This document shows positions 8,539-17,501 of a stretch of DNA of 64,000 nucleotides, in pieces. Under the pieces are notes generated by a model that was given only the letters and a program-made list of their open reading frames with translations, made no database searches and had not been told where the DNA came from. Position numbers and translations under genes: made by a program. Every line of letters starts with the position of its first letter. Position 1 is the first letter of the stretch. This DNA is from Pseudodonghicola xiamenensis DSM 18339 (lineage in GTDB: Bacteria; Pseudomonadota; Alphaproteobacteria; Rhodobacterales; Rhodobacteraceae): contig NZ_AUBS01000003.1 in NCBI RefSeq assembly GCF_000429365.1, forward strand, positions 165,532 through 229,531. Direction: 5' to 3'.

Positions 8539-10137
8539 ATGGCCCCCAAAGTTCTGATTTCCGACAAACTGTCGCCCGCCGCCGTTCAAATCTTCAAAGA
8601 TCGCGGCATTGACGTCGATTTCCAGCCCGACCTGGGCAAGGACAAGGACAAGCTGGCCGAGGTGATCGGCGCCTATGACGGCCTGGCGATCCGTTCGGCC
8701 ACCAAGGTGACCGAGAAGATCCTGGAAAACGCCACCAACCTGAAGGTGATTGCCCGCGCCGGTATCGGCACCGACAACATCGACAAGGAAGCGGCAAGCA
8801 AGAAAGGCGTGATCGTGATGAACACGCCCTTCGGCAACATGATCACCACCGCCGAACATGCCATCGCGATGATGTTCGCCGTGGCACGGCAAATCCCCGA
8901 GGCCTCGGCTTCGACCCAAGCCGGTAAATGGGAAAAGTCGAAGTTCATGGGGGTCGAGCTGACCGGCAAGACCCTGGGCGTGATCGGCGCCGGCAACATC
9001 GGTGGCATCGTCTGCGACCGCGCTCGCGGTCTGAAGATGAAGGTCATCGCCTTCGATCCGTTCCTGTCGGAAGAGAAGGCCGACAAGATGGGCGTCGAGA
9101 AGATCGAGGAGCTGGACGATCTGCTGAAGCGTGCCGATTTCATCACCCTGCACGTGCCGCTGACCGATTCCACCCGTAACATCCTGAGCAAGGAAAACCT
9201 CGAGAAGACCAAGAAGGGCGTGCGCATCATCAACTGTGCCCGCGGTGGCCTAGTCGATGAGGTCGCCCTGGCCGAGCTGATCAAATCCGGCCATGTTGCC
9301 GGCGCCGCCTTCGATGTCTTCTCGGAAGAGCCGGCGAAGGAAAACCCGCTGTTCGGTCTGCCGAACGTGGTCTGCACCCCGCACCTGGGCGCCGCTACCA
9401 CCGAAGCGCAGGAAAACGTCGCCCTGCAGGTCGCTGAGCAGATGTCGGATTACCTGCTGACCGGCGCCGTCACCAACGCGCTGAACATGCCGTCGGTCAC
9501 CGCCGAGGAAGCCAAGGTCATGGGGCCCTGGATCAAGCTGGCCGGTCACCTGGGCAACTTCATCGGTCAGATGACCGAGGAGCCGGTGAAGGCGATCAAC
9601 ATCCTTTATGACGGTGTCGCTGCCGAGATGAACCTCGAGGCGCTGAACTGCGCCGCCGTGGCCGGGATCATGAAGAAGTTCAACCCGGACGTGAACATGG
9701 TCTCTGCGCCGGTTGCGGCGAAGGAAAAGGGCATCAAGATCTCGACCACCAATCAGGACAAGTCGGGTGTCTTCGAAGGCTATATCAAGCTGACCGTCGT
9801 GACCGAAAGCCGCGAACGTTCGGTGGCCGGCACCGTCTTCTCGGATGGCAAGCCGCGGTTCATCCAGATCAAGGGCATCAACATCGACGCCGAAGTGGGC
9901 GAACATATGCTCTATACTACCAACGAGGACGTGCCGGGTATCATCGGCAAGCTCGGCTCGTTGCTGGGTGAGCATAAGGTGAACCTTGCCAACTTTACCC
10001 TTGGTCGCGCCACCCAGGGCGGCGAGGCAATCGCCATCGCCTATCTGGACGAGCCGCTGAAGGCCGATGCGGTTGACGCGTTGAAAGCCACCGGCATGTT
10101 CCGTCAGGTCAAACCGCTGGAATTCAAAGTCGCCTGA
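8539..10137 (+). CDS. serA: D-3-phosphoglycerate dehydrogenase
   Basis: 532 residues, the long type with an intervening domain and C-terminal ACT domain. SerA oxidises 3-phosphoglycerate to 3-phosphohydroxypyruvate with NAD, the committed step of serine synthesis. Visible motifs: NAD-binding GVIGAGNIGG near residues 148-157, catalytic region INCARGGLVDE, and PHLGAATTEAQENVA with the catalytic His. The C-terminal ~75 residues (HMLYTTNEDVPGIIGKLGSLL...) form the ACT domain that binds serine for feedback control in related enzymes. AAGGAG precedes the ATG at 8539. It ends shortly before a strong terminator. Confidence 0.97.
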   Translation: MAPKVLISDKLSPAAVQIFKDRGIDVDFQPDLGKDKDKLAEVIGAYDGLAIRSATKVTEKILENATNLKVIARAGIGTDNIDKEAASKKGVIVMNTPFGNMITTAEHAIAMMFAVARQIPEASASTQAGKWEKSKFMGVELTGKTLGVIGAGNIGGIVCDRARGLKMKVIAFDPFLSEEKADKMGVEKIEELDDLLKRADFITLHVPLTDSTRNILSKENLEKTKKGVRIINCARGGLVDEVALAELIKSGHVAGAAFDVFSEEPAKENPLFGLPNVVCTPHLGAATTEAQENVALQVAEQMSDYLLTGAVTNALNMPSVTAEEAKVMGPWIKLAGHLGNFIGQMTEEPVKAINILYDGVAAEMNLEALNCAAVAGIMKKFNPDVNMVSAPVAAKEKGIKISTTNQDKSGVFEGYIKLTVVTESRERSVAGTVFSDGKPRFIQIKGINIDAEVGEHMLYTTNEDVPGIIGKLGSLLGEHKVNLANFTLGRATQGGEAIAIAYLDEPLKADAVDALKATGMFRQVKPLEFKVA

Positions 10138-10175
10138 TCGCGCCTGCGCGAGAATGAACTGAAAACGACACTTAA

Positions 10176-10207
10176 CGGGTCGCCGCATGAACAGATGCGG
10201 CGGCCCG
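10176..10207 (+). terminator. serCA terminator
   Basis: A 13-bp stem (CGGGTCGCCGCAT with ATGCGGCGGCCCG, one G-T pair) with a GAACAG loop lies 38 bp after the serA stop, followed by ATTCGTTT. It also argues against starting the next gene at the in-frame ATG 10195. Confidence 0.8.
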
Positions 10208-10266
10208 ATTCGTTTCATGCTGCAGGCTGTTGGATACCCTTCTTGCACATGAGGCTCGGGACACGG

Positions 10267-10872
10267 ATGCAGCAGACGACTGTTCTGGATTTCTTCGCCG
10301 CCATGGCCGCAATTTTCGAGGCTGAAGGCCGCCCGGAGGCGGCCGAGACGGCGGCGGCGCTTTGTGCGCTGGCCAATCCGGAACTTACTCCGCTGACCGG
10401 CATGGCCGACGCCGATCCCATCCGTGACCTGTTGTTGACCTCGTCTCTACCGGTCGCGGCGGCAATGCTTGGCGTTCTCGATCAAATTCCCTGGGGCATT
10501 AACCCGGTCGCGGGTCAGGCCTCGGACGAAGCATTGTCTTCCTATGTCAGCAGCGACCTGATGGGGCCGGAATCGCCGATCCATTCGGAACACCTGCGGG
10601 TCGGGCTGTTCTATCAACGGCCGGGCACCCGCTATGGGTTGCATTCCCATGCCGCTGCGGAAACCTACGTAATCGTGGCCGGACGTGCGCTCTGGACCGC
10701 GGGGGATCGCCAAAAGCAACTTGGCCCTGGCGATTACGTGCATCACAGTACCTATCTTCCCCATGCTTGCCAGACCGGCCCCGAAGGGGTTGTCGCACTG
10801 TGGCGGTGGAGCGGGGATATTGACGTCAGCTCTTATCGTATCCACGACGGTCTGGGCGCCTTCGGGATCTGA
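10267..10872 (+). CDS. DMSP lyase family cupin (DddQ-like)
   Basis: 201 residues from ATG 10267; an alternative ATG lies at 10249 and neither has a strong ribosome site. The C-terminal half is a cupin: TRYGLHSHAAAETYVIVAG followed by GPGDYVHHS and YLPHA. With this start the key residues are Tyr123, His126, His128, Glu132, Tyr134 and His166. This spacing reproduces the Y-x2-H-x-H-x3-E-x-Y...H pattern I recall for the zinc site and catalytic tyrosines of DddQ, which splits dimethylsulfoniopropionate into dimethyl sulfide and acrylate. No acrylate or DMSP demethylation genes are adjacent, and cupins of this family can have other substrates, so lyase activity is inferred. Confidence 0.75.
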   Translation: MQQTTVLDFFAAMAAIFEAEGRPEAAETAAALCALANPELTPLTGMADADPIRDLLLTSSLPVAAAMLGVLDQIPWGINPVAGQASDEALSSYVSSDLMGPESPIHSEHLRVGLFYQRPGTRYGLHSHAAAETYVIVAGRALWTAGDRQKQLGPGDYVHHSTYLPHACQTGPEGVVALWRWSGDIDVSSYRIHDGLGAFGI

Positions 10873-11284
10873 AAGGCGCCCAGGCCAGGGGGCTGACTGA
10901 CGTCAGGCCATCGCGCGCGCCGCCGCGTCCTCTGAGCACCACCACAGCGAAGATCAGCATCGACAAGAGCGATAGCAGCGAACCGATCTTGGCCAGGGTT
11001 TCGCCGTCATGGCGCAGGGCCATGGCGATGCCGGGAACGATGGTAATCAGCCCGGCGGTGGCAATCAACAGATGGACCAGAGGCAGTGGGCCTTCCGCCG
11101 CGGTGGGGACTGCGTGGTAATAGAAGGCGAAGATGGCGCAGGTGACCCAACCCAGCAGGTTGAGATGCGCATGCGCCGCCGCCATGGAATGGTCGCCGCT
11201 GGCGGCCATCTGGATGCCCCAGGCCATCCCGAGAACCACCGAGATCACCCCAAGCAGCATGAAGTAACGTGCAATTCCGTTCAT
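10826..11284 (-). CDS. Small four-helix membrane protein, heme-copper-oxidase-like
   Basis: 152 residues from ATG 11284. Four hydrophobic segments are visible, roughly residues 8-28, 40-60, 68-90 and 98-117. The second holds AHAHLNLLGWV and ends in YYHAVP, histidine patterns recalling heme-binding helices of cytochrome oxidase subunit I or NnrS-like proteins. The last ~35 residues are arginine-rich and overlap the 3' end of the convergent cupin gene by 47 bp, so the natural C-terminus may be this unusual tail. No catalytic domain is present; a role in heme, copper or NO chemistry is only a guess from the histidines. Confidence 0.65.
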   Translation of the reverse strand: MNGIARYFMLLGVISVVLGMAWGIQMAASGDHSMAAAHAHLNLLGWVTCAIFAFYYHAVPTAAEGPLPLVHLLIATAGLITIVPGIAMALRHDGETLAKIGSLLSLLSMLIFAVVVLRGRGGARDGLTSVSPLAWAPFRSRRRPDRRGYDKS

Positions 11285-11522
11285 CTGTTCCGTCCCTTTC
11301 TGTTGGGCCGGCGCCGATACCGGCAGGCCGGCTTTGCCCGGACGTCCCGGTCCCCCTCCCCGCCGCGTCCATCTTCAGCCTGCCCCAGCTATGGCTATTC
11401 TCAAAGAAGATTGATCGCATTGGGGGTTTTCCAGAAGCCTGACCGGCCGTTGGCCTTTCCCCAGACTTCGGTTTCGGGCATCACGGGACCAAAGCAGGAT
11501 CCCCGAGCCGGAGGCGTGAACA

Positions 11523-12260
11523 ATGAGCAATGCGATCTATGCCGTGGCCGATATTCACGGAAGGCACGATCTGCTCGAACGGGCGCTCGATCTGATCGCC
11601 CGCGATGGCGGTGACCGGGCCGAGGTGGTGTTTCTTGGCGATCTGGTCGATCGGGGCCCCGACAGCCGCGGGGTGATCGAAACCCTTCGCACCGGGATCG
11701 AGGAAGGGCGGGCTTGGCGGGTGCTGCTGGGCAATCACGACCGCATGCTTGCACGGTTTCTGCGGGCTGGTGACATTCACGATCGGCAGATTCGCTCGGG
11801 CATCTCCTGGCTGCACCCCCGCGTCGGGGGGCTGGCGACGCTGGCGTCCTACGGTATCGAGACCGGGCCCGAAGTGCCCCCGGCCGAGCTGTTCGCGGCG
11901 GTGCAGCAGGCGGTGCCGGCAGAGCATCTGACCTTTCTTGAAACGCGCCCCCGGGCGCTGGAACGCGAGGGGCTCTTGTTCGTTCATGCCGGTATTCGCC
12001 CTGGCGTCGCGCTGGCGGATCAGGACCCGGAGGATCTGATCTGGATCCGCGACGCGTTTCTCGACCATCCCGATCCGCATCCCTGGCTGGTGGTGCACGG
12101 GCATACCGCCCTTGAACATCCGCAGCACTTCGGCAATCGCATCGACCTGGACGGCGGCGCCGGCTATGGCCGCCCCTTGCATCCGGCCGTGATCGAAGGC
12201 GGCAAGTGCTGGCTGCTGACCGAGCGTGGTCGCGAGGCGCTGGAGCCAGGGGCTGACTAA
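11523..12260 (+). CDS. PPP-family metallophosphoesterase / serine-threonine protein phosphatase
   Basis: 245 residues from ATG 11523 with GGAGG upstream. All dinuclear-metal motifs are in order: DIHG (Asp10, His12), GDLVDRG (Asp40, Asp43), GNHD around residue 73, HAGI and VVHGHT, then the LDGGAGYG ending typical of bacterial PphA-like phosphatases. It should hydrolyse phosphomonoesters, possibly on phosphoproteins or diadenosine polyphosphates; the substrate is not predictable. It is divergent from the small membrane protein at 11284, with a 238-bp intergenic region in which I see no clear operator. Confidence 0.9.
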   Translation: MSNAIYAVADIHGRHDLLERALDLIARDGGDRAEVVFLGDLVDRGPDSRGVIETLRTGIEEGRAWRVLLGNHDRMLARFLRAGDIHDRQIRSGISWLHPRVGGLATLASYGIETGPEVPPAELFAAVQQAVPAEHLTFLETRPRALEREGLLFVHAGIRPGVALADQDPEDLIWIRDAFLDHPDPHPWLVVHGHTALEHPQHFGNRIDLDGGAGYGRPLHPAVIEGGKCWLLTERGREALEPGAD

Positions 12261-12433
12261 CACAACCTAGTGCGGCAGAGCTCGGCGGCAAGGGGCCGTG
12301 TCACCCTGACCCGCGTCACTCAGGCGCGGTGCAAACGGCTGGCCTCTGGTTCGTTCTGAATTAAATTACGTGCGTCACCGGAACCCGGGCGATGCCGTTG
12401 CCCATGTCGCGCAACATCGGAGCCGAATTGCAT

Positions 12434-14083
12434 ATGCCAGCCAAACCCTCAGCCCGACAATTGATTACAGCCGCGCCGAAACGACTGCTCAGGCAATCGT
12501 CCTACTGGGCGCTGATATCAGGGGCGCTCTGGCCGGTGCAGGCCGGGATCATCGCCTGGGTGATCGCGCAATGGGCGACGGGGCACCTGGGCACCGGCGC
12601 CTGGGCGGCTGCGGGCGCCTTCGCGGCGCTGGGGATCGGCCGGGGCTGGGCCGACCGGATGGGGGCGCGGCGGGCCTTTGCCGCGGCCGATCAGGTGATT
12701 GCCGAACAGCGCCGGCTGCTGCTCGACCGCGAAACGCTCAGGATGGACGGCCGCGCCTCTTCGGCCGATCTGGCGGCGCTGTTGTCGGAGAAGCTGGCGA
12801 TGGTCAGCCCCTATATCTCGCGCTATACGCCGGCGATGTCGCGCACCGCGGTGCTGCCGACCCTTTACCTTGCCTGCACCTTCTATGTCTCGTGGATCGC
12901 AGGTCTGATCCTGGTGGTCGCGGGGCCGCTGATCCCGGTCTTCATGGCGCTGGTTGGCATGGCCGCGAAAGAGGCCAGCGAACGCCAGATGGCGCAGATC
13001 GGCGACATGAACGCGTTGCTGATCGACAGGATTGCGGCGCTGCCTGACATCCTGCTGCTGAACGCCGCCGATCGGTCGCGCGCCGATTTCGCCGACAAGG
13101 CCGAAGGGCTGCGCAAGCGCACCATGGCGGTGCTGCGGGTGGCCTTTCTGTCGTCGACGGTGCTGGAGCTGTTTGCCGCCATCGGGGTGGCGATGGTCGC
13201 AGTCTACACCGGCTTTTCCCTGTTGGGAGAGATCACCATCGGTGCCTGGGCAACGCCGCTGACCCTGGGAGAAGGCGTGTTCATCCTGCTGCTTGCGCCG
13301 GAGTTCTTTCAGCCGCTGCGTGATCTGGCCTCGGCCTGGCATGACAAGGCCTCTGCCGATGCGGTCAGTGCCGAGCTGCAGGCTCTGGAAGCTGCGGAAA
13401 CCCCGCCGGTGCTGGGCCATGGCGCCCCGGCGTCGCGCCTCGAGGGGCCGGCGCGGCTTGAGATGACGGGGGTCAGCCTGACCCGGGGAGGTGTCAGCCG
13501 GGCCTTGCCCGATTTGGCTGTGGAACCGGGCGAAAGCGTCGCGCTCAAGGGGCCCAGCGGGGTCGGGAAATCCACCATGCTCGACCTTGCCGCGGGGCTC
13601 CTGCGGCCCGAAAGCGGCGAGATTCGCGTGGCTGGCCAGCCGCTGGATGACGAGACCGCGGATGGCTGGCGTGCCCGCTTGGCCTTCGTGCCGCAATCGG
13701 TGCATGTGCCCGATGTCACCCTGCGCGATTTTCTCGATCCGCATCGCAGCGGGGCCGACATGACTGTGGCGCTGGCGCGGGCCCGGGCGACGGGGATCGT
13801 CGATGCCCTGCCCGAGGGGCTTGAAACCCGGCTGGGCGAAACCGGTGCAGGCGTGTCGGGGGGGGAGGCACGGCGGCTGTTGCTGGCGCGGGCTTTCCTG
13901 TCGGGGGCCGAGGTGATCCTGGCGGATGAACCAACTGCCGATCTCGATCGTGCGACGGCAGCAGAGATCACCGCGGCCTTGGCTGATCTGCGCGCATCAG
14001 GATGCACGGTGATCGTGGCGACCCATGACCCGGTTCTGTGTGCGGCAATGGATCGCGTGGTCGAATTGGAGGGCGCGGCATGA
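12434..14083 (+). CDS. cydD: Thiol reductant ABC exporter subunit CydD
   Basis: 549 residues from ATG 12434 (GGAG 12419-12422); ATGs at 12392 and 12404 would extend the N-terminus. Together with CydC it forms a heterodimeric ABC exporter that moves glutathione and cysteine to the periplasm and is needed to assemble cytochrome bd. The N-terminal membrane domain (~residues 20-300) is followed by an ATPase with Walker A GPSGVGKST (373-381), signature VSGGEARRLLLARA and Walker B VILADEPTADLD. Its stop overlaps the cydC start (ATGA). cydABX lie directly downstream, so the identity is strongly supported by context. Confidence 0.93.
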   Translation: MPAKPSARQLITAAPKRLLRQSSYWALISGALWPVQAGIIAWVIAQWATGHLGTGAWAAAGAFAALGIGRGWADRMGARRAFAAADQVIAEQRRLLLDRETLRMDGRASSADLAALLSEKLAMVSPYISRYTPAMSRTAVLPTLYLACTFYVSWIAGLILVVAGPLIPVFMALVGMAAKEASERQMAQIGDMNALLIDRIAALPDILLLNAADRSRADFADKAEGLRKRTMAVLRVAFLSSTVLELFAAIGVAMVAVYTGFSLLGEITIGAWATPLTLGEGVFILLLAPEFFQPLRDLASAWHDKASADAVSAELQALEAAETPPVLGHGAPASRLEGPARLEMTGVSLTRGGVSRALPDLAVEPGESVALKGPSGVGKSTMLDLAAGLLRPESGEIRVAGQPLDDETADGWRARLAFVPQSVHVPDVTLRDFLDPHRSGADMTVALARARATGIVDALPEGLETRLGETGAGVSGGEARRLLLARAFLSGAEVILADEPTADLDRATAAEITAALADLRASGCTVIVATHDPVLCAAMDRVVELEGAA

Positions 14084-15765
14084 AACGTCTGTGGGTGATC
14101 CTGAAACTGCTCTGCTCGGCCGATCCCTGGGCAATGGGGCGCGGGGCGGCGCTGACCGTGGTGGTGCTGATCATGGGTGCGGCTCTGCTGGGGCTGTCGG
14201 GCTGGTTCATTACCGCGACCGGGCTGGCGGGTATCGCCGGTATCGGTATCGCCTTCGATGTCTTCCGGCCCTCTGCTGGGGTGCGCTTCCTAGCCCTGGG
14301 CCGCGCCGCGGCGCGTTACGGAGAACGGCTCTTGACCCATGATGCGACGCTCCGGGCGCTGGCCTCGCTCAGGATCACGCTGATGCGCCGGCTCGAGCTG
14401 TGGCCGATGGAGGCGCTCAGGCGTCTGCGGGGGGCTTCGGCGCTGACCCGAATCACCGCGGATGTGGATGCGCTGGATGGGGTGGCGCTCAGGCTGGCGC
14501 TGCCGCTGACGGCAGGGGTGATCACCCATCTTGTGGCATTTGGGCTGCTGGCGTGGCTGGTGACGCCGCTGATCGCGCTGAGCCTGACTGCCGGGTATCT
14601 GATCGGGGGCGCGCTGGTGCTGCTGCGGGTGGCGGCGCGAACCCTGGCGCCCTCGACCCGGGCCGAGACTGCGATGCAGGCATTGCGCCGCGGGGCCATC
14701 GGTCTGTTTCGTGGCCAGCGCGAGGTGATTTTGCAGGGGGCGCTGCCGGATTGGCGCGCGCGGATCGATACCGAGGAGGCCGAGGCACGCGCCGCCCACG
14801 ATCTGCTGGATCGTATCGACGGTGGTGCGGGGTTTGCCCTGTCGTCGCTGGTTGCGTTGCTCACGGCGCTTGTGCTGGGTCTGTCCGGCGGGTTGATCGC
14901 GGCGGGGGGCATCGACGCGGCGCAGGCGGCGATCGGTGTCTTTGTGGCGCTGGCGCTGGCCGAAACCGTGTTGCCGCTGCGCCGGGGCGTGGCCGAGATC
15001 GGTCGGATGCGCGATGCCGCTGCCCGGGTTCTTGCCGATGTGCCCGATGGGCCGGCTCCGGTGGCGGCGGCGACACGTTCGCCCGATCCGGACCCCGACG
15101 CAGGGATCGAGCTGTGCGATGTCACCCTGATGCGCCCGGGCCGCGACCTGCCCCTGGTCGAGGGGCTGAGCTTTTCGGTCGCGCCTGGTGAAATGCTGGT
15201 GCTCAGTGGTGCCAGCGGTGCCGGCAAGAGCACTTTGCTGGATGCGCTGGCGGCGGTCTCGCCGATCGCCGGGGGAGAGATTCGCTGTCTGGGCGTGCCT
15301 CTCGCGGATTGGCCCGAATCGGAATTGCGCCAGCACCTGATGCTCTTGCCGCAACGCAGTGCACTGCTGGGTGGAAGCATCCGCGACAATTTGGCGCTCT
15401 CGGTCGGGGAGCTCACGGATGCGGCTGCCTGGGAGGTGCTGCGGGCGGTTGAACTGGAGCGGGTGGTGGCCGACCGTGGCGGTCTGGATGCCATCCTGGG
15501 AGAGGGGGGCGCAGGCCTGTCCGGGGGCGAGGCGCGGCGTCTCTCCCTGGCTCGTGCGCTGCTCAGGAAACCCAATATCTTATTGCTGGACGAGCCTACG
15601 GAGGGGTTGGACCCGGCGACCGCCAGGGCTGTGATTCAGGGCGTCCGCAGCTATCTTCCGACCGCTGCGATCATCGCGGCGAGCCACCGCGCAGCAGAAG
15701 CCGAAAGCGCCGACCATCATAGGGAGCTGAATGGGCCGCGAGGAAATTCGATTATGAATCAATAA
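14080..15765 (+). CDS. cydC: Thiol reductant ABC exporter subunit CydC
   Basis: 561 residues; ATG 14080 overlaps the cydD stop in the ATGA arrangement and has GGAGGG upstream, implying translational coupling. Membrane helices occupy about residues 20-310 (for example GAALLGLSGWFITATGLAG, characteristic of CydC). The ATPase domain has Walker A GASGAGKST from ~377, LSGGEARRLSLARALL and ILLLDEPTEGLD. It pairs with CydD to export reduced thiols. The gene ends 130 bp before cydA, a gap that holds an FnrL-type box. Confidence 0.94.
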   Translation: MKRLWVILKLLCSADPWAMGRGAALTVVVLIMGAALLGLSGWFITATGLAGIAGIGIAFDVFRPSAGVRFLALGRAAARYGERLLTHDATLRALASLRITLMRRLELWPMEALRRLRGASALTRITADVDALDGVALRLALPLTAGVITHLVAFGLLAWLVTPLIALSLTAGYLIGGALVLLRVAARTLAPSTRAETAMQALRRGAIGLFRGQREVILQGALPDWRARIDTEEAEARAAHDLLDRIDGGAGFALSSLVALLTALVLGLSGGLIAAGGIDAAQAAIGVFVALALAETVLPLRRGVAEIGRMRDAAARVLADVPDGPAPVAAATRSPDPDPDAGIELCDVTLMRPGRDLPLVEGLSFSVAPGEMLVLSGASGAGKSTLLDALAAVSPIAGGEIRCLGVPLADWPESELRQHLMLLPQRSALLGGSIRDNLALSVGELTDAAAWEVLRAVELERVVADRGGLDAILGEGGAGLSGGEARRLSLARALLRKPNILLLDEPTEGLDPATARAVIQGVRSYLPTAAIIAASHRAAEAESADHHRELNGPRGNSIMNQ

Positions 15766-15770
15766 CTCCT

Positions 15771-15784
15771 TTGACGCAGATCAA
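15771..15784 (+). promoter_or_regulatory. FnrL/FNR-type binding site upstream of cydABX
   Basis: TTGACGCAGATCAA matches the FNR-family pattern TTGAC/T-N4-ATCAA exactly at both half-sites. It lies 111 bp upstream of the cydA start. FNR or FnrL would be expected to activate the high-affinity oxidase when oxygen is low; whether it activates depends on the transcription start, which cannot be seen. Confidence 0.8.
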
Positions 15785-15894
15785 ATCAGCTTCCCGCCTC
15801 AAGGGTGTAGCTGGTAAAAGTAGAAAATCATGCATTTTCAAGGCAGGTTTGTGTCCTATGGACCTGCAGAACCAAACCCGAGGAGATGCACATC

Positions 15895-17496
15895 ATGCAT
15901 ATTGATGTCGTCGAGCTGTCGCGCCTGCAATTCGCGATGACGGCTATGTACCACTTCCTCTTCGTGCCGCTGACGTTGGGTCTTTCGATCCTCGTCGCGA
16001 TCATGGAGACCGTCTATGTAATGACGAACCGCCCCATCTGGCGTCAGATGACCAAGTTCTGGGGCTCCCTGTTCGGCATTAACTTCGTTCTCGGTGTCGC
16101 CACCGGGATCACCATGGAATTCCAGTTCGGTATGAACTGGTCCTACTACAGCCATTATGTCGGCGACATCTTCGGCGCGCCGCTGGCGATCGAGGGGCTG
16201 ATGGCCTTCTTCCTCGAAGCGACCTTCGTGGGGCTGTTCTTCTTCGGCTGGGATCGGATGTCGAAGGTGGCGCATATGGTCGTCACCTGGCTGGTCGCCC
16301 TCGGGTCGAACCTGTCGGCGCTGTGGATCCTGATCGCCAACGGCTGGATGCAGAACCCCGTCGGTGCCCAGTTCAATCCCGACACCATGCGGATGGAGAT
16401 GACCTCTTTCTTCGACGTGCTGTTCAACGAAGTGGCGCAGGCGAAATTCGTGCATACGGTGTCGGCCGGTTATGTGACTGCCTCGGTCTTCGTGATGGGG
16501 GTCGCGGCCTGGTACATCCTGAAAGGCCGTCACATCGAACTGGCGCGCCGGTCGATCACTGTCGCTTCTGCCTTCGGCCTGGCGGCATCGCTGTCGGTCG
16601 TGGTTCTGGGGGACGAGTCGGGCTATTCCGCCAGCCACACCCAGAAAATGAAGCTCGCCTCGCTCGAAGCGATGTGGGACACCGAAGAGGCCCCGGCCAA
16701 GTTCACCCTGATCGGTATTCCCGACCGCGAAGCGCGCGAAACCCACTATGCGGTGGAAATCCCGTGGGTCATGGGGCTGATCGGCACCCGGTCGTTGACC
16801 CAGGAAATTCCCGGCATCAACGATCTGGTTCTTCAGGCACAGGACAAGATCCGTTCGGGCCTGATCGCCTATGATGCGCTGATGACCATTCGCACGGAAC
16901 GGGCCAACACCCCACCCGAGGTTCGCGCCGCCTTTGAGGAACATTCGGCAGATCTGGGCTTTGCCTTCCTGCTGAAACGTTATGTCGACGATCCGCGCAG
17001 TGCGACGGACGCACAGATCGCGATGGCTGCCGACGATACCGTGCCGGGGGTCGGGCCGCTGTTCTGGGCATTCCGGATCATGGTAGGTCTGGGCTTCAGC
17101 TTCATCGCGGTGATGATCTATTTCGCGGTAACCGCGAACCTTCGGGGCATGCGGTTCCCGCGCTGGGCACTGCGTCTGGCCGTGATCATCATCCCCTTCC
17201 CTTGGATCGCGGCTGAACTGGGCTGGTTCGTGGCCGAGTTCGGGCGTCAGCCTTGGACGGTGGATGGCGTGCTGCCCACGGTTCTGTCGGCCTCGCGCCT
17301 GAGTGTGGCAGACCTGCTGATCACGCTGGCCGGCTTCGTGACGCTCTACACCATTCTCTTCATCATCGAGATGGGCCTGATGATCAAATACATCCGGAAA
17401 GGCCCGATCGAGGATGTGGAGGAAACCGAAATCTGGATGGCACGCCATGAAGACCGTCTGAAAAACAACGGCGGCCTGGCCGAGCCTGCGGAGTAA
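15895..17496 (+). CDS. cydA: Cytochrome bd ubiquinol oxidase subunit I
   Basis: 533 residues from ATG 15895; AGGAG at 15881-15885 fits this start rather than ATG 15886, which abuts it. CydA carries hemes b558, b595 and d and oxidises ubiquinol while reducing oxygen to water. Visible are His20 in TAMYHFLFVPLTLG, the paired acidic residues in AIEGLMAFFLEATFVG, the GRQPW motif, and a long Q-loop (EEAPAKFTLIGIPDREARE...), as in the E. coli long-loop type. The length matches that class. It heads cydABX. Confidence 0.98.
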   Translation: MHIDVVELSRLQFAMTAMYHFLFVPLTLGLSILVAIMETVYVMTNRPIWRQMTKFWGSLFGINFVLGVATGITMEFQFGMNWSYYSHYVGDIFGAPLAIEGLMAFFLEATFVGLFFFGWDRMSKVAHMVVTWLVALGSNLSALWILIANGWMQNPVGAQFNPDTMRMEMTSFFDVLFNEVAQAKFVHTVSAGYVTASVFVMGVAAWYILKGRHIELARRSITVASAFGLAASLSVVVLGDESGYSASHTQKMKLASLEAMWDTEEAPAKFTLIGIPDREARETHYAVEIPWVMGLIGTRSLTQEIPGINDLVLQAQDKIRSGLIAYDALMTIRTERANTPPEVRAAFEEHSADLGFAFLLKRYVDDPRSATDAQIAMAADDTVPGVGPLFWAFRIMVGLGFSFIAVMIYFAVTANLRGMRFPRWALRLAVIIIPFPWIAAELGWFVAEFGRQPWTVDGVLPTVLSASRLSVADLLITLAGFVTLYTILFIIEMGLMIKYIRKGPIEDVEETEIWMARHEDRLKNNGGLAEPAE

Positions 17497-17501
17497 CAGC
17501 C

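Noticed and set aside
10195..10266. Longer N-terminus of the DMSP-lyase-like gene starting at 10195
   Set aside because: That start lies within the serA terminator hairpin and the added residues look non-coding.
12261..12433. FNR/FnrL box before cydD
   Set aside because: No TTGAY-N4-RTCAA match was found in this gap.
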